In this document: piece by piece, positions 46,683 to 57,859 of the stretch
Layout: each line of letters opens with the position of its first letter
Numbering within the stretch: position 1 is the first letter of the stretch
Source: Pogona vitticeps
Taxonomy: Eukaryota; Chordata; Lepidosauria; Squamata; Agamidae
Length of the DNA: 64,000 bases
Reading direction: 5' to 3'
NCBI RefSeq assembly: GCF_051106095.1
Contig: NC_135789.1
Coordinates: 19,081,501-19,145,500, forward strand
Notes under the pieces: generated by a model
What the model was told of the DNA's origin: nothing
Seen by the model: only the letters and a program-made list of their open reading frames with translations
The model's database searches: none
Made by a program: the position numbers and the translations under genes

Positions 46683-46900
46683 GGTTATTTGCATATACCA
46701 ATGAGAGCTGTTGGGAGGCGGAGCCAGAGAAACCAGAAGGGAGGGGTGAGTCAGAGAAGAGCAGGGAGGGTCAGTTAGTCAGGAAGACAGTTAGAGGAAG
46801 ATCGTGAGAGTCTGACATGAGGCGTCAGAGTCAGAGATGAGAGTCTGAAGTAGAAGTTTGTCTTTGAGAGTTAGAGAGCGTGGCAGACACACACACACAC
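46683..46900 (+). promoter_or_regulatory. Promoter-like cluster, possibly from an old LTR
   Basis: Within 60 bases are an octamer (ATTTGCAT), a CCAAT box (CCAATGAG) and a GC box-like GGGAGGCGGAGCC, followed by a GAGTCAGA-rich leader-like stretch to about 46870 and a (CA)n run at 46888-46914. No gene follows. This resembles a solo retroelement promoter, but I cannot define its ends. Confidence 0.35.
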
Positions 46901-46914
46901 ACACACACACACAC

Positions 46915-48756
46915 CAAAAAACAAACTGGGAGCCTCCAGTCTCCATGGCAGGGCAGCCTCTCCCAGCTTCACGAATGGGCTGGCTTTGTGGTTCAGGACA
47001 AACCCAAGCAAGGAGACCCTGACCAGCCTCTCAGAGACCTCACACTCCCTTCTTCTAAGCATGACTTGCTGCCTCCCCCCCATGATGGTCTCTTTACTTT
47101 GGCCATGAATGAGAGAGTCCAATTTCCTGTTCTCCTTGATGACCTCTGGAAACCTCCTCATTAATCCCTCTTGCAGTGGCCCTTAACAAATCAGGATGGC
47201 TAACATCGGCCACTCAGTTTTCGAGGCCGTCTCCCTCACCTGCAGCAGAGACTAATGCAAAGAGAATCAATACCGGCCTGGTCTCAATTCTCCTTGTGGG
47301 TCATCCCCTCATTTAATGCAGTGCAAGTGGTACGCCCTAACAAGAAGGAGCTGCATCTCAGATCATGCCAGGAAAAGCTTTGTGGAAGAAACAAATAGTG
47401 ATCCTAAGATCAAGGGACTCTGGCTCACTTCTTCCCAGCTCTGCAGTCATCAGGCAAAGCAGCCCATCATCTGTACTTCTCATGTGAACCAACACAGCAG
47501 TAAAACATGGGCTGTCTATTTTTCTTTCTCTATACAAAGCACCTCTGGGAGGGGAGAATAAAGGTTGTCACCCCCCCAAAAACAGAAGACAAATCATTGT
47601 ATTGCAGCTCCTTCCCCAGCAACTATTCAGAGGGTCATATTTCTTGCCTTCCCTTTCGATTGGCTTTGAATTGGAAGGAAGGAGCTGCTCCCCCTCTATC
47701 TGCACTTCTTTCCCAGAGCAGGAGCACAAGAACCCCTTTCAGGTCAAAGACGTGGACATCTTGGTTGAATTAAAGTGTACCAAACAGCATCAAGATTGCA
47801 CGATTCACCTTTCTACTTCCACACACTCAAGGAAGAAAACCAAAAGTCTGAAGAAGGAACGGTTTCCACGTCACTCCCTCCTTCCCTCAACCTACCTTTC
47901 TTAAATTTCAGATCCATAATCAAAGTGATTAAACCAATTGGCCAGATGGCCAAAATTGGCCAAAATGAAATGAAAGAAATAGATCAATATCTCCTGAAAA
48001 GGCAAACAATTTTTCCCCAGTAGGCTCTCCTTACTGGACACAGTCAAGTGTTGGGGCAAATGGTGTGTGTGGAGGGGAAGCTTGTTTTCCTATTGTGACA
48101 TGACCTGATGACCCAAGCTGACCAAGGAGGCTGCTGGCCTGGGGGGGCTGCTTTTATGGTAATAAACAGATCATTATCTCTTTTGTTTCCTGCCTGTTTT
48201 TGTAACCACACACCTGGGGCTCTGGAGGGAAGTGAGAGGGGCTTCTGTCTCCCAGGGAACCAGACTAGGGGGGGCCAAGTCAGGCTCAATCACTCCAGGG
48301 ATCTCCTCTCAGCACAGCCTGCCCGGCCCTTTCCTGACTTATTTGTTCATCTTTGTTGCAAGGTGAGCAGCCTTCCGGCTCGGTACTTCCTAGTCTCAGA
48401 GTACAGAATATCCAAAGTCTTAACAGTAGTTTTGCAAAATACACAATGATTCCCAACTGATTCCATTACTTCCCATCTGCCATCCATTCCTCCTTTTCCT
48501 TACTTTCTTTCCACTAACGCATATGGGACTCAGGTCATCTCTGGTGACATAAACTAGTTGAAACTAATTTAAAATCCCGTGTTGCCGGAGATGAGTAATT
48601 TTTGTGTGTGTGACTTGAAAGTGAACGAAAAGAGGAATAGATGGGTGATTTGGGAGTTCACCATTCATGCTGGTTGCAATACTTCCCCAGATAGCTTGGC
48701 GAGGTCTCATCTGGCCACGGGGACGCATGCTCTAGTTACATCCTAGCTGGATTACT
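46915..48756. other. Unassigned sequence
   Basis: No coding exon or repeat that I can name with confidence. All open frames are short and without family resemblance. Confidence 0.4.
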
Positions 48757-49160
48757 ATTTATTTAATTATTTTATTTAACTTATATGCCGCCCACACTAC
48801 CCGAAAGTCTACTTGGGGTTGCCTCTGGAAAGTTTCCGAAAACTTCAGTGGGTCTAAGTGCTGATTCTAATCTATAAAGCTATCAATGGCTTCAGTCCAA
48901 GCTATCTTAAGGACCATGTCTGCCTTGGTGGAACACATGGCAACAAGAGGAACTCAGGTGGAAAGTCCCCATGTTCTACTTGAGTTCATCATTTCAAAAG
49001 AAACAAAAGCAAAGTTTGGGTGGATGTCTGTGATGTTTACCAATGTAGCCCCTGCTTGTTTCACCCCACAAGGGGCTCACGTGAGGCTCCCAACACGTCC
49101 TTTCCCTCGCTGCCACCAGTTGATCTCTTTACCAACTATATTTCCTATGAAAGACTGAGG
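48757..49160. repeat. Decayed interspersed repeat with ATTT tract
   Basis: Starts with an ATTT-rich tract followed by TATGCCGCCCACAC, distantly like the hairpin repeats at 35213 and 53318. It continues with wording such as TAATCTATAAAGCTATCAATGG that I associate with a common squamate interspersed repeat. The family is not certain. Confidence 0.4.
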
Positions 49161-50895
49161 TCCATTAAGGACTTAACTTTGAAATAAAAACAGGTTTATT
49201 GGTTACACGTTATTTCAGGAATAGTTCTCAGGCACATTCCTGAAATTACACAAAGATTCAGTATTTTCCTTTAACCCCTTCTATCTTAACTAGATGGGCA
49301 GGAGAGATATCTAATAAATAAATTAGTTAGTTCATGGAAAAGATGAATTCCCTATTGATATCTGAATGAACAAGGCATCATCCTAAAGAAGATATTCCTT
49401 GTGAACAAGTTTTCATACTTGCTCCTTCGTACAAATGGGGCCCAGGAGGCCTTTGCTGCTCTCGGGAGGGTGGGGGGAAGGGTTCTTGTCTTTTTATAAA
49501 TTCCCCAAAGAGAAGCGAAGCCTCCTATCCAAGCAGTCTACCTGTTCTCTGGGAAGCTTTGTTCTTCTTCTCAGAGCTTGCATAACTTGCAGACGGTGAA
49601 AGCCCTCTCTAGGGCAAGGGGAATTTATAAAAGGGAAAAGCAGTCGATTTGGAGGGAGGCTAAACCACAGGCAGGGTTTCTGACACACACACACACACCG
49701 AGGTGCCAACTGCTCCCTTCAGCCCCCTCTTTCTCTTCCTCCAGATGGGTGAGGACCTCTGCCAGGTCTGCCATGGCTTTCTGGGGGGAGGGATGTCAGG
49801 GGAAGCCGCCGTTTCCCCCGGAGGTCGGACGTCTGCTGGCTGCCCTGACGGTTCCTTCTTCCTCCCAACAGGGGACATAAGAGCGAAACTTTTGGGCAGG
49901 GACCCGAAGGTCTTCATCCTGGCCTTCCTTGCCCTCTTTGAAGGAGGAGGCTTGTCAGCCCCCTTGTGAGGGGGGCGGGAGAACCCAGCCGGGGCCCTCA
50001 CCGCTCGGGACAGGACTGTCTTCTCCAGGGAAAGCCTTTGGTGGCCGAATTAATCCAGTACGACAGTGAGACGTAGCCTTCTACGGCACAGGGTTTTCTC
50101 AAAAGCAGAAAACCATTCATTTAAAATATATTTACCCCACCTTTCTTCTTAAAAGGACTCAATGATGCTGATGGCCATGTCCGGGGTCTGTTATAGCAGA
50201 CAAAACACAACTATCCACACAACCCGTTTGTATTTGGCCACTGGGGTTGTTCCACCCACCCACCCACCCACCAATCAAACAATGCAATAAATTGGCCCCC
50301 AAAATTAGCTTTCATGGTCTTTTTTGATAAACCCTGATGCCAAGAAGCGGAAGTAAAATACCCTGTCAGGAAGTTTCCCTCTTTTTATAAGGAACAGAGA
50401 ATTCTTAATGGACATGTCCTCCTTTTGCCGGACGTCTGGCAACCCTAGATAAACCTCACGTGCATGGCTTTCTTTTGTCTTTCACCACACAGATTGTGGC
50501 CTTATATCGTATGGCTGGCAGGAAGAACAGATCTAATAGCATGGGCGTATTGGTACATTGCCGGGAAGAAATGCTTTGCCTGGAATTGATCTGAGCGACA
50601 AGAGAGTCTTTCAGGTTGAGAGAGGAAAGGGTGGGAAAGTAACTAGGCGAAAGAAACTTACCATAACAAGGTTCACACTGTTCTTGAAAAAGAGAGGTGG
50701 TTCCAGAGGACCAAAATCCATCAGAATCTGTGCTTTCCTGAAAGCATCTGACAAAAAGAAAAAAAGAAAAAAAAAGAGTACCGGGGGCTCAACAAGCACC
50801 ACCTTCACAGAGGATAACTTCCAATTGACCATGGACCATGCTGGGTGAGACTTATGGGATCTGTACTCCAAAATATCCAGGGACTACGAAGTTGC
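49161..50895. other. Unassigned, possibly an old solo LTR at 49.1-49.7 kb
   Basis: On the - strand there is an AATAAA (TTTATT near 49196) and a TTTTATAAATTCC box (near 49625), compatible with a solo LTR read right to left. The ends are not clear. The rest shows no gene. A (CCCA)n run lies at 50256-50271. Confidence 0.3.
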
Positions 50896-51752
50896 CTAGC
50901 ATGCATCTGGCGAGATATCACTGCTGGTCAGTATAGAAGAGCTATGGGCAAACTGTAGTGCTGCAGATAGTGATGGACAGTGTGAAGGTTCACTATGTAC
51001 TGGGGCAGTCGTGGGAAATAAAAGGCCAGTTCTATTTAAAAGTTCAAACTTGTCTTCATTTATTGTAACAGGAACATCAACGGTAACGTTTAACGGTACA
51101 GTCTCAATATTCTCTTGAGGCTGTGATTTTAACGAAGTCCAAACATTTCCAACAAAAGGGTTAGTGTTGTCCACAACCTGAGGTCCAGATAAAACCTTCT
51201 CTGGGCCTGGGACATCCACCTCTTCATTTTCAAACTCTAATAACGGGAGGGTTTCTTCACTCCAACCCCAAACGGGGAAATCCTCTCCCGGACTGGCCAG
51301 CCAAGGTCCGGGTAGACCCCCATCTTCTGCAGCTCTGCGAGATGCCATGCTCGTTTCTCTTCTAACTCTCTCGCCACGGCTTCCTGTTCCTCCTTCAGTC
51401 GCCGCCGCTACTCCTTTGCCTCCGTTTCTCCCCAATAAGACGGGCGGGGATGTTGGCCTTGACGCCTCCTGCGCTCAGCCTCCTCATGTGGGACTCTCAC
51501 CTCCTCCCACCTTCCCGTCCATGGGTCTTGTACCCATATCCACTCCCAACCCCCCCCCCGAACCTCTCCTCCTTTCCCTTTTATATCGGTGGCTGCTGCC
51601 TCAATCTCCTCCCTCCTCTTTCCCGCCAAATCTTTCCTGGTTTTTTTCTCCATGGTGAACTCTTCCACCGCCTGCACCAAGTCACTGGTATCTACCCCTT
51701 TGTCCTCCCCTTCCTTTCCTTCAGGTATCCCTTCCAACTCCATGGTATCCAC
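50896..51752 (-). other. Two overlapping open frames of unknown origin
   Basis: Frames at 50896-51435 and 51408-51752 (- strand) encode charged Glu/Arg/Lys-rich and Pro-rich protein with few low-complexity runs, unlike the surrounding noncoding DNA. The composition suggests a gag-like or ORF1-like remnant of a retroelement. I do not recognise the family, and it is treated as a broken fossil. Confidence 0.35.
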
Positions 51753-52056
51753 CTGTTTGTTTTCACGTCTAGGCGGGGAGGGAGGAGGGGAAGTCTGAGT
51801 GGTCTGAACTCACGACAGGAGCCACGGCACTCCTACATACGCCTCCTGGCTGGGGGCCTCACAGACAGGAGATCCCATGATCCCTCACCATCAACTGTAC
51901 TGCCTGGGACCAATGGAGACTGCAGTCCAGTTAAGTCAGCCCTGCTACAAAGATGACAGTGCAACCTGAGCACTGGCCATGCTGGCTAAATTATATGGGC
52001 CTTGTAGTCCAAAACTTTGGAATCTACTAGATCACTTAGGAAGCGATGCCATAGGA

Positions 52057-52192
52057 TAGTGGTTCCCAACCTTTGGCCTCCAGATGTTCTTGGACTACAT
52101 CTCCCAGAAGTCTTCACCACCACCTCTGGTGGCCAGGATTTCTGGGAGTTGAAGTCCAAGAACCTCTGGAGGCCCAAGGTTGGGGATCACTG
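52057..52192. mobile_element. Short palindromic hAT-type element
   Basis: A 136-base near-palindrome. The left arm TAGTGGTTCCCAACCTTTGG, then CCTCCAGATGTTCTTGGACT, matches the complement of the right arm (CAGTGATCCCCAACCTTGGG, then CCTCCAGAGGTTCTTGGACT). Flanking octamers CCATAGGA and CCCTAGAG are only partly alike, so the insertion is old. Confidence 0.7.
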
Positions 52193-53080
52193 CCCTAGAG
52201 GATCCTGGTTGAAGATGTGCCTTTAGCGGTGGAGACAGCTACCCATGAGGTCATGACGGGCCGAGAGTCCATTCTAAGCTTTAGATTGAATTTTAAAGGA
52301 ATTACCCAAGGTCCTGTACCCGATGCTGGAGGACGGTTCAGCACCTTGCAGGACTTTGATAACGTCTGGACTAAAACCTGCAGCTCATTCACCATCCCAC
52401 CGGCACTGGAGTTATCAGCCAGCATTGATCTTTAGAAATTCCAGCCTGAACCCTGATGAGCCCAGTATTCTTGACCTATTTATGACCATCTCTCCTATGG
52501 CAGCTTGATTAAAAACCCAACTTGCCTCACATTCTTCTGAATCAGTGGGAAACCTTGCTTTGGAACCAAAGCACGGGGGTTTCCAGCAAACACTTCAGGA
52601 GATCGGTGAATTGGATTCCGTTCTGCTCTCGTCTTTAAGGTTGTCCTGTTGCATTGACCACTCTATAAAAGTCTCAGGAGAGCCCCTCTTTCGGTCACTT
52701 TCATCGCTGTAGTTTCCGAAGAGGTAGCCGCTTTAGTCTGTCCAAGGCTTTCTTTGCTGCAAGATTTGTTTTGCTGCTTTGGATTTTGCCCAATGCTTTT
52801 TCAGTCAGGGGCCCTCCAAATATATTGGATCATAAGATCCCTCATCCCCCTCTGGGAGCAAGTATTAGGGGCCAATCACTCTCCAAGTCCCAAGCTGATC
52901 TGTCTCATAGGGGTCGTGGGAATATAAAATGGGGACGAGGAGGTACCCGTGCACTGCCTTCAGGTTGCTAGTGGAAAACTCAGGTCCAATGCAACTTTAA
53001 AGAAAAAGCAGTCTTTGGCTTATCTATTACACTTTTTATTTGCTAATTATTGCAGGGCTTTTAGGCCAGCCACATCAAAA
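52193..53080. other. Unassigned sequence before the CYP1 pseudogene
   Basis: No coding sequence supported. The last few hundred bases may be the former 5' flank of the CYP1 gene remnant. Confidence 0.35.
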
Positions 53081-53307
53081 CTTGCAATGTCACACGTTGC
53101 GGGAGGCCTGGGTATGATCTCGGCAACAGAAGCTCTCCTGACCACTGTAGTTTTTGGCCTGATCTTCCTGATCCTCAGATCCTGCTGGGATCAAAACTTG
53201 CAGGGCCTGATAAGGATCCCAGGACCGGCAGGCTGTCCCATCATTGGCAACATACTGGAGGTGAGCAAGAATCCCCACCTGAGTTTGACCCGGATGAGCC
53301 GTAAGCA

Positions 53308-53313
53308 AAGTAT

Positions 53314-53344
<31 letters not shown>

Positions 53345-53359
53345 TTTGATTTATTTGAT

Positions 53360-53414
<55 letters not shown>

Positions 53415-53463
53415 TTTGATTTATACCCCTCCTATCTGGACCAATGGACCACTCTAGGCGGCT
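53308..53463. repeat. (TTTA)n tract with hairpin tail
   Basis: About 110 bases of TTTA/GATT repeats, then CTCCTATCTGGACC ... CACTCTAGGCGGCT, the same tail as the insert at 35213-35288. It sits inside the CYP1 remnant, next to a further repeat whose arms (TACCCTCTAA near 53471 and TTAGAGGGAA near 53679) face each other. Confidence 0.75.
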
Positions 53464-54464
53464 TCCAATGTACCCTCTAATCTTCTAAAGTACCCTCTAA
53501 TCTTCAGCCATGCTGGGTGGGGCTCTACCTCTCGCATATGTGACTTCAGCCCTGCTCACCTGCGCACCTCTGGGCTCCCCCCTGGTTTCCGTCACAACTG
53601 GAACGAAACACAATCACTGGGCATAGGAAGAAAGAGAGGCAGAGGGAAGGCAGAGTTATGTGCATGTGTGCACCCAGCTTAGAGGGAACCTTGGCCCTAA
53701 GAATGGCAACATGATGAAGATACACATCGGTACGACCCTCGTGTTGGGCTGGAAACCATCTGGCGGGCTTGGGTGAGGCAAGGAGGAGACTTCATGGAAC
53801 AGCCAGATTTATACAGCTTCTGATTCCTATGTAATGGCCAAAAGATAAGTTTCCCAAAATATAGGCCTCCCAAGAGGCCAAATACTTGATTAGGAAGTTG
53901 CAAGAGTTGATGCTTAAGAAGAGACTTGGGCCATATCATTACATTGTGGTCTCTGTAGCTAACGTTGTATGTGCCATGTGCTTTGACAAATGATACTGCC
54001 ACGATGACCAGGAACCCCATCACATTGCCAATAAAGCTGTAAGGTTTGCAAAAGTAGTAGATTCTGGAAACACGGCAGCTTTCCTCCCCCTTCTGCAGTA
54101 TCTTCCAAGGGACTGTGTGAAATTTCTAAAAGAATTCAGTGATCCTTTTAATGTGTTCCTACAAAACATTGTCAAAGAGCATCAGGAGGGTTTCAGTAAG
54201 GTAAGGAACAGGTTTTGGAATGTAGGATACAGCGAGCTTTGAACTGGAAGAAGCCTTCTGTTATAGGGACATTTGGGTTAAAATCCCAGCTATGAAGCTC
54301 CCTGGGTCAATTTCAGTCATTAACATTTGTTCATCTTGAGCTGCCTCACCAATTTGTGGCGATGCCCAGGAGAGGAAGGGACAATCACGTGCATCATCTT
54401 GAATGCCCTGGAGAAAAAGTGGACACAGGTTAGGGTTTTGTCTTGGTCTGATGTGAATCAGTTT

Positions 54465-55086
54465 TAAAGATGGGCACAAAACAATCCACCCACTAAAAGA
54501 AAACCCCAACAAACTGGGCTGGTTTGAGGTTTGTTTCCCCAGCCAGTTGGAGGATCCCATTTGGTGGTTTGTTTTCTTCAGCAAAAGGGGAGGCCTGCTC
54601 GCCGCCTTCCCGCGGCCCCCGTCGCCTCCGCCTGCCTGCTCCGGCCACCTCTCTCACCACCACTGGTGCTATCTTTGGAGGCAGCAGGCCTGAGTTCCCT
54701 GCCAGTAGCCAGGGGCTGCCTCTGCCCAGGTGCCCACCTTTCAGCTGGGTCATGAATGCCTACTTAGAAGCAGCCACTAGCTCTGGGAAGCCAGGCCAGG
54801 GCTTCTGAGCATGCGCCCAGCCGATAGGCGAGTCCAGGCACAGCAGGGACAGTCCCCTGGCTCCCTAGGGAGCCTCTGAAATGCACCCACAGCCGTGGCA
54901 GAAGAGATGTAGGCAGAAGGGACAGAAGAGGGTGGCTCCCCCCCCTTGTAAAGTGCAAACCAGAAAAAGACGCAGCAAACCGTTTCATGTCTCCCGGGGG
55001 TTTGTGGTGGTTTATGGTTCATGGTTTGCCACGAACCCCCAGAACCATAACGAACCACTATTTTTCCTGATTTGTGTCCATCTCTG
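54465..55086. mobile_element. Non-autonomous hAT element, 622 bases
   Basis: Left end TAAAGATGGGCACAAA; right end is the complement of CAGAGATGGACACAAAT. The flanking octamers ATCAGTTT (54457-54464) and ATCTGTTT (55087-55094) match at 7 of 8. The core is unusually GC-rich for this part of the window. No transposase. It lies in an intron of the CYP1 remnant. Confidence 0.8.
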
Positions 55087-55094
55087 ATCTGTTT

Positions 55095-55984
55095 GTATGA
55101 AGCCCAACCTGTAGCAGAAATGCCCCGATAGGATCTTGCAGCAAAGATCCTTGGATTTGCCTCCAAAGCACAGGCTGAATGAATAAGAGCAAGCCTTTTC
55201 TGCCCGCCTGAAAAGAATCTCTGGTGCCGTCTGTCGGAAATAGGGTGGAATTGCTCCCTCTTCGGGATCTATCATATTTTTCAAGTCCATCTCTCAAAAA
55301 CTAAAAGCAGGATAGTAATTTGGGCTTCGCAGTGGAACTTCATGGGTGGCTTGTAAATTGATTTGGGGTGGAATTGAATCAGATGGGAAGGACACAGATT
55401 ACTCAGAGTCAATGGAGATGTATTGTAAACAAGCAAATAAAGGGCATGGGCCTTGAGCGAGGGTCTCAGCAGGACCTGGACTTCAGATCCTGAAGAAACA
55501 CCGGCCGTCAACAACAGACAATGCTGGGCTAGCTGGACAGTTGCCTCCCTCTTTGTGAGAGCCAGCATGAGGAAGGTTAGCAGAGCAAGGAGTACCAAGT
55601 GGCGGATCAATGATCTTGTGAATTCGGTCTCCAAAGACGGGAACATTTAGCAGAGCGCCTTCTCCTCTCTGGAAAAAAAATGACAGTGCTTGTTTTCCCG
55701 AGACAGCAAGAAAGCTAGTGTTGATTAGAGAAACATATGGAGATAGCAGTGTTCTTGTTCAACCAAACACGAAAGCAGGAATGCAAGAGAGTCCGCTAAA
55801 TAAGAGCTGTTCAGCTTATGTGAACGGGATCGAGATTCAAAGACATCACAGATTCCCCAACTGTCCAAGAAGTTGGGGAAGTTTAGCAGACGGTCCTATG
55901 CTAAGCTTCAGCTCTCATCGGAACATGTAGTAAATAACATTTTGGGAGCTGGTAAGGCTCTCCTGCAAGGGCGCCAGCAGAAAT
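55095..55984. other. Unassigned sequence within the CYP1 remnant
   Basis: No exon or named repeat that I can support. The open frames are short. Confidence 0.35.
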
Positions 55985-56490
55985 AAAAGAGGAGGGATTC
56001 AAATGGGAAAGAGCGCATACATAAGATGCTAACAAATAGGAACATGTTCAGAGGAGGGCAACAAGGAGGATCAGGGGGCTGGAAACCAAGCCTTATAAGG
56101 AAAGGCGGAAAGAATTGTTTAGCCTGGAGAAAAGAAGACGGAGTGGTGATAGGATAGCACTTTTCAAATGTTTGAAAGGATGTCATACAGAGGAGGGACA
56201 GGATCTGTTCTCAATCATCCCAGAATGCAGGACACAAAACAATGGGCTCAAATTAAAGGAAGACAGATATCGGTTGAATATCAGGAAAAACATCCTAACC
56301 GTCGGAGCAGTACAACAGTGGAACCAGTGACCTCGGGAGTTGGTGAGTGCTCCAACACTGGAGGTATTCAAGAAAAACATAGATCATCACCTGGTGGATA
56401 TGCTATGACTATATTCCTGCACTGAGCAGGAGGTTGAACTTGATGGCCTTGTAGGCCCCTTCCAGCCTCCCTTTTCTATGATTCTAAGAG
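55985..56490 (+). mobile_element. CR1-type LINE 3' end
   Basis: Reads SLEKRRRSGDRIALFKCLKG, then LKLKEDRYRLNIRKNILTV, then QQWN, which is the C-terminal end of the CR1 reverse-transcriptase protein, and finishes with the CR1-like 3' terminus CTATGATTCT near 56475-56484. The first part (before 56115) is out of frame with the rest, and the 5' end is truncated. Confidence 0.85.
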
Positions 56491-57465
56491 CTCAGCTGGA
56501 TCAGGCCTAAAGAATGGTCAAGAACTGGTTTTTCTTCAGGTTTTTAGACTAATGCTCCGAACATGCTCTGTCATATGTGATGCTGGGTGAGGTTGCTAGG
56601 AGTTGTAATCTGAGGCACCTGGAAGGGACCAAAGGACTGGTGGCTTTCTGCTCTGGACCTTGGGTTGCTTGTTGGAAGCCTCCCTAGGACAGGAGAACAA
56701 TATGTTCTTTCTTGTTCCTGCTCCCAATAAGTCGTATTCAGTGGTTGGCTTCTACTAAACGTAGAGGATCAACTTATTCAATTGAGGCTGACACTTGCTA
56801 ATCAATCGATATCTCATGAATTTCAATCACCCTCTGTGGAAGCTGATAAATCTTAACATTTGTATCATTACATAGGACATTTGGTCTCTAAAACTGTTTT
56901 TAAACTGCTAAACAAGTGTTTTTTTGAGAATGTTTGGCTCTGCTTTTCATGAACTTTAAGTTTATTTTTAAATGTTTTTCATCTGTTTGCAATCATTTTA
57001 GTGATTCAAATCATTTTGGGAACCCTGGTGGACCTAAAGGCAGTAAACAAATGGTACAAACAAGCAGGCAGACAGACAGACAGACAAAAAGAGAATGAAA
57101 GTCAGTGACCTTCCATAGCTTCCAACAGTGACTTTTTGCGAGTACAACTCCACAAGCTCCTCTTGTTCTGTCTGAGGAATTTAAGTGTTGTTGTCATCTA
57201 AAAATCACTTTTTAAGATTCAGAATGGCCCTTTGAATTGGTATTAAGCACAAGAGGTAGATTTTTTAAATATATACATATAAACAATCCTACCTATAAAT
57301 TATATATAATTTCTTTGCTTGTTTGCCTGCTTAGCTGTTCTCCTTCCCTTTCAGGAAACCATGGTATCTAACAGCCTCCCTATAACCCTTTAAAACCAGA
57401 ATGTTTTAAGACACATCACATGACTTCACAATGATTTTCATGTCCGTTTTGCATCTTTGGGTCTG
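56491..57465. other. AT-rich unassigned sequence
   Basis: Intron of the CYP1 remnant; a short (CAGA)n run lies at 57067-57085. No gene seen. Confidence 0.4.
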
Positions 57466-57859
57466 GGCAGGTTTCGACAGAGGACTCCGGCTTTGTCACA
57501 GTATCTCACATATAGCTTATCCAGAAATCCAGAAGAAGATCCAGGAAGAGATAGGTAAAGCTCCGTTCATAGAAGGGCCAGCCCTACCATTTGGCAGACT
57601 GAGCTTGGTGCCTCCATGGCAAATGTTTGGAGGTGGTACCAAGATTTTGGAGGACCTGTGTACTGAGCCGCCTGCCCTTAACTCCCTACACAGGCTGGTT
57701 TCCTTGGGAGCAGCAGAAGATCCTGTCCTATCATCTATTGAAGTAGAATTCAGAAATGTTGCCTTTGGGGGTCTACAACTCCCAGTGACCATGCTAGTTA
57801 GGGAGACTCTGGAGGTTGTAATCCGATGAAGGAATTATTGCAAGCTCTGCATTAAGATT

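Larger units (their letters stand above)
53086..57554 (+). pseudogene. CYP1-family cytochrome P450 pseudogene
   Basis: Three coding remnants. 53113-53305 encodes the membrane anchor (ATEALLTTVVFGLIFLILRS), the proline-rich hinge IPGPAGCPIIGNILEV and NPHLSLTRMS. About 53697-54200 encodes [38 protein letters not shown] and FLQNIVKEHQEGFSK, followed by a donor GTAAGG at 54201. About 57466-57554 encodes AGFDRG and AYPEIQKKIQEEI, also with a donor. These match CYP1 exons in order; the hinge wording is closest to CYP1A/CYP1D. Damage: a repeat-filled insertion at about 53310-53695 splits the first exon, a TGA lies at 54011-54013, frame shifts lie between 53700 and 53890, the GFDTVT-type motif is altered, and no heme-binding exon is found. 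The kept splice donors argue for a decayed gene copy rather than a processed one. Confidence 0.8.
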
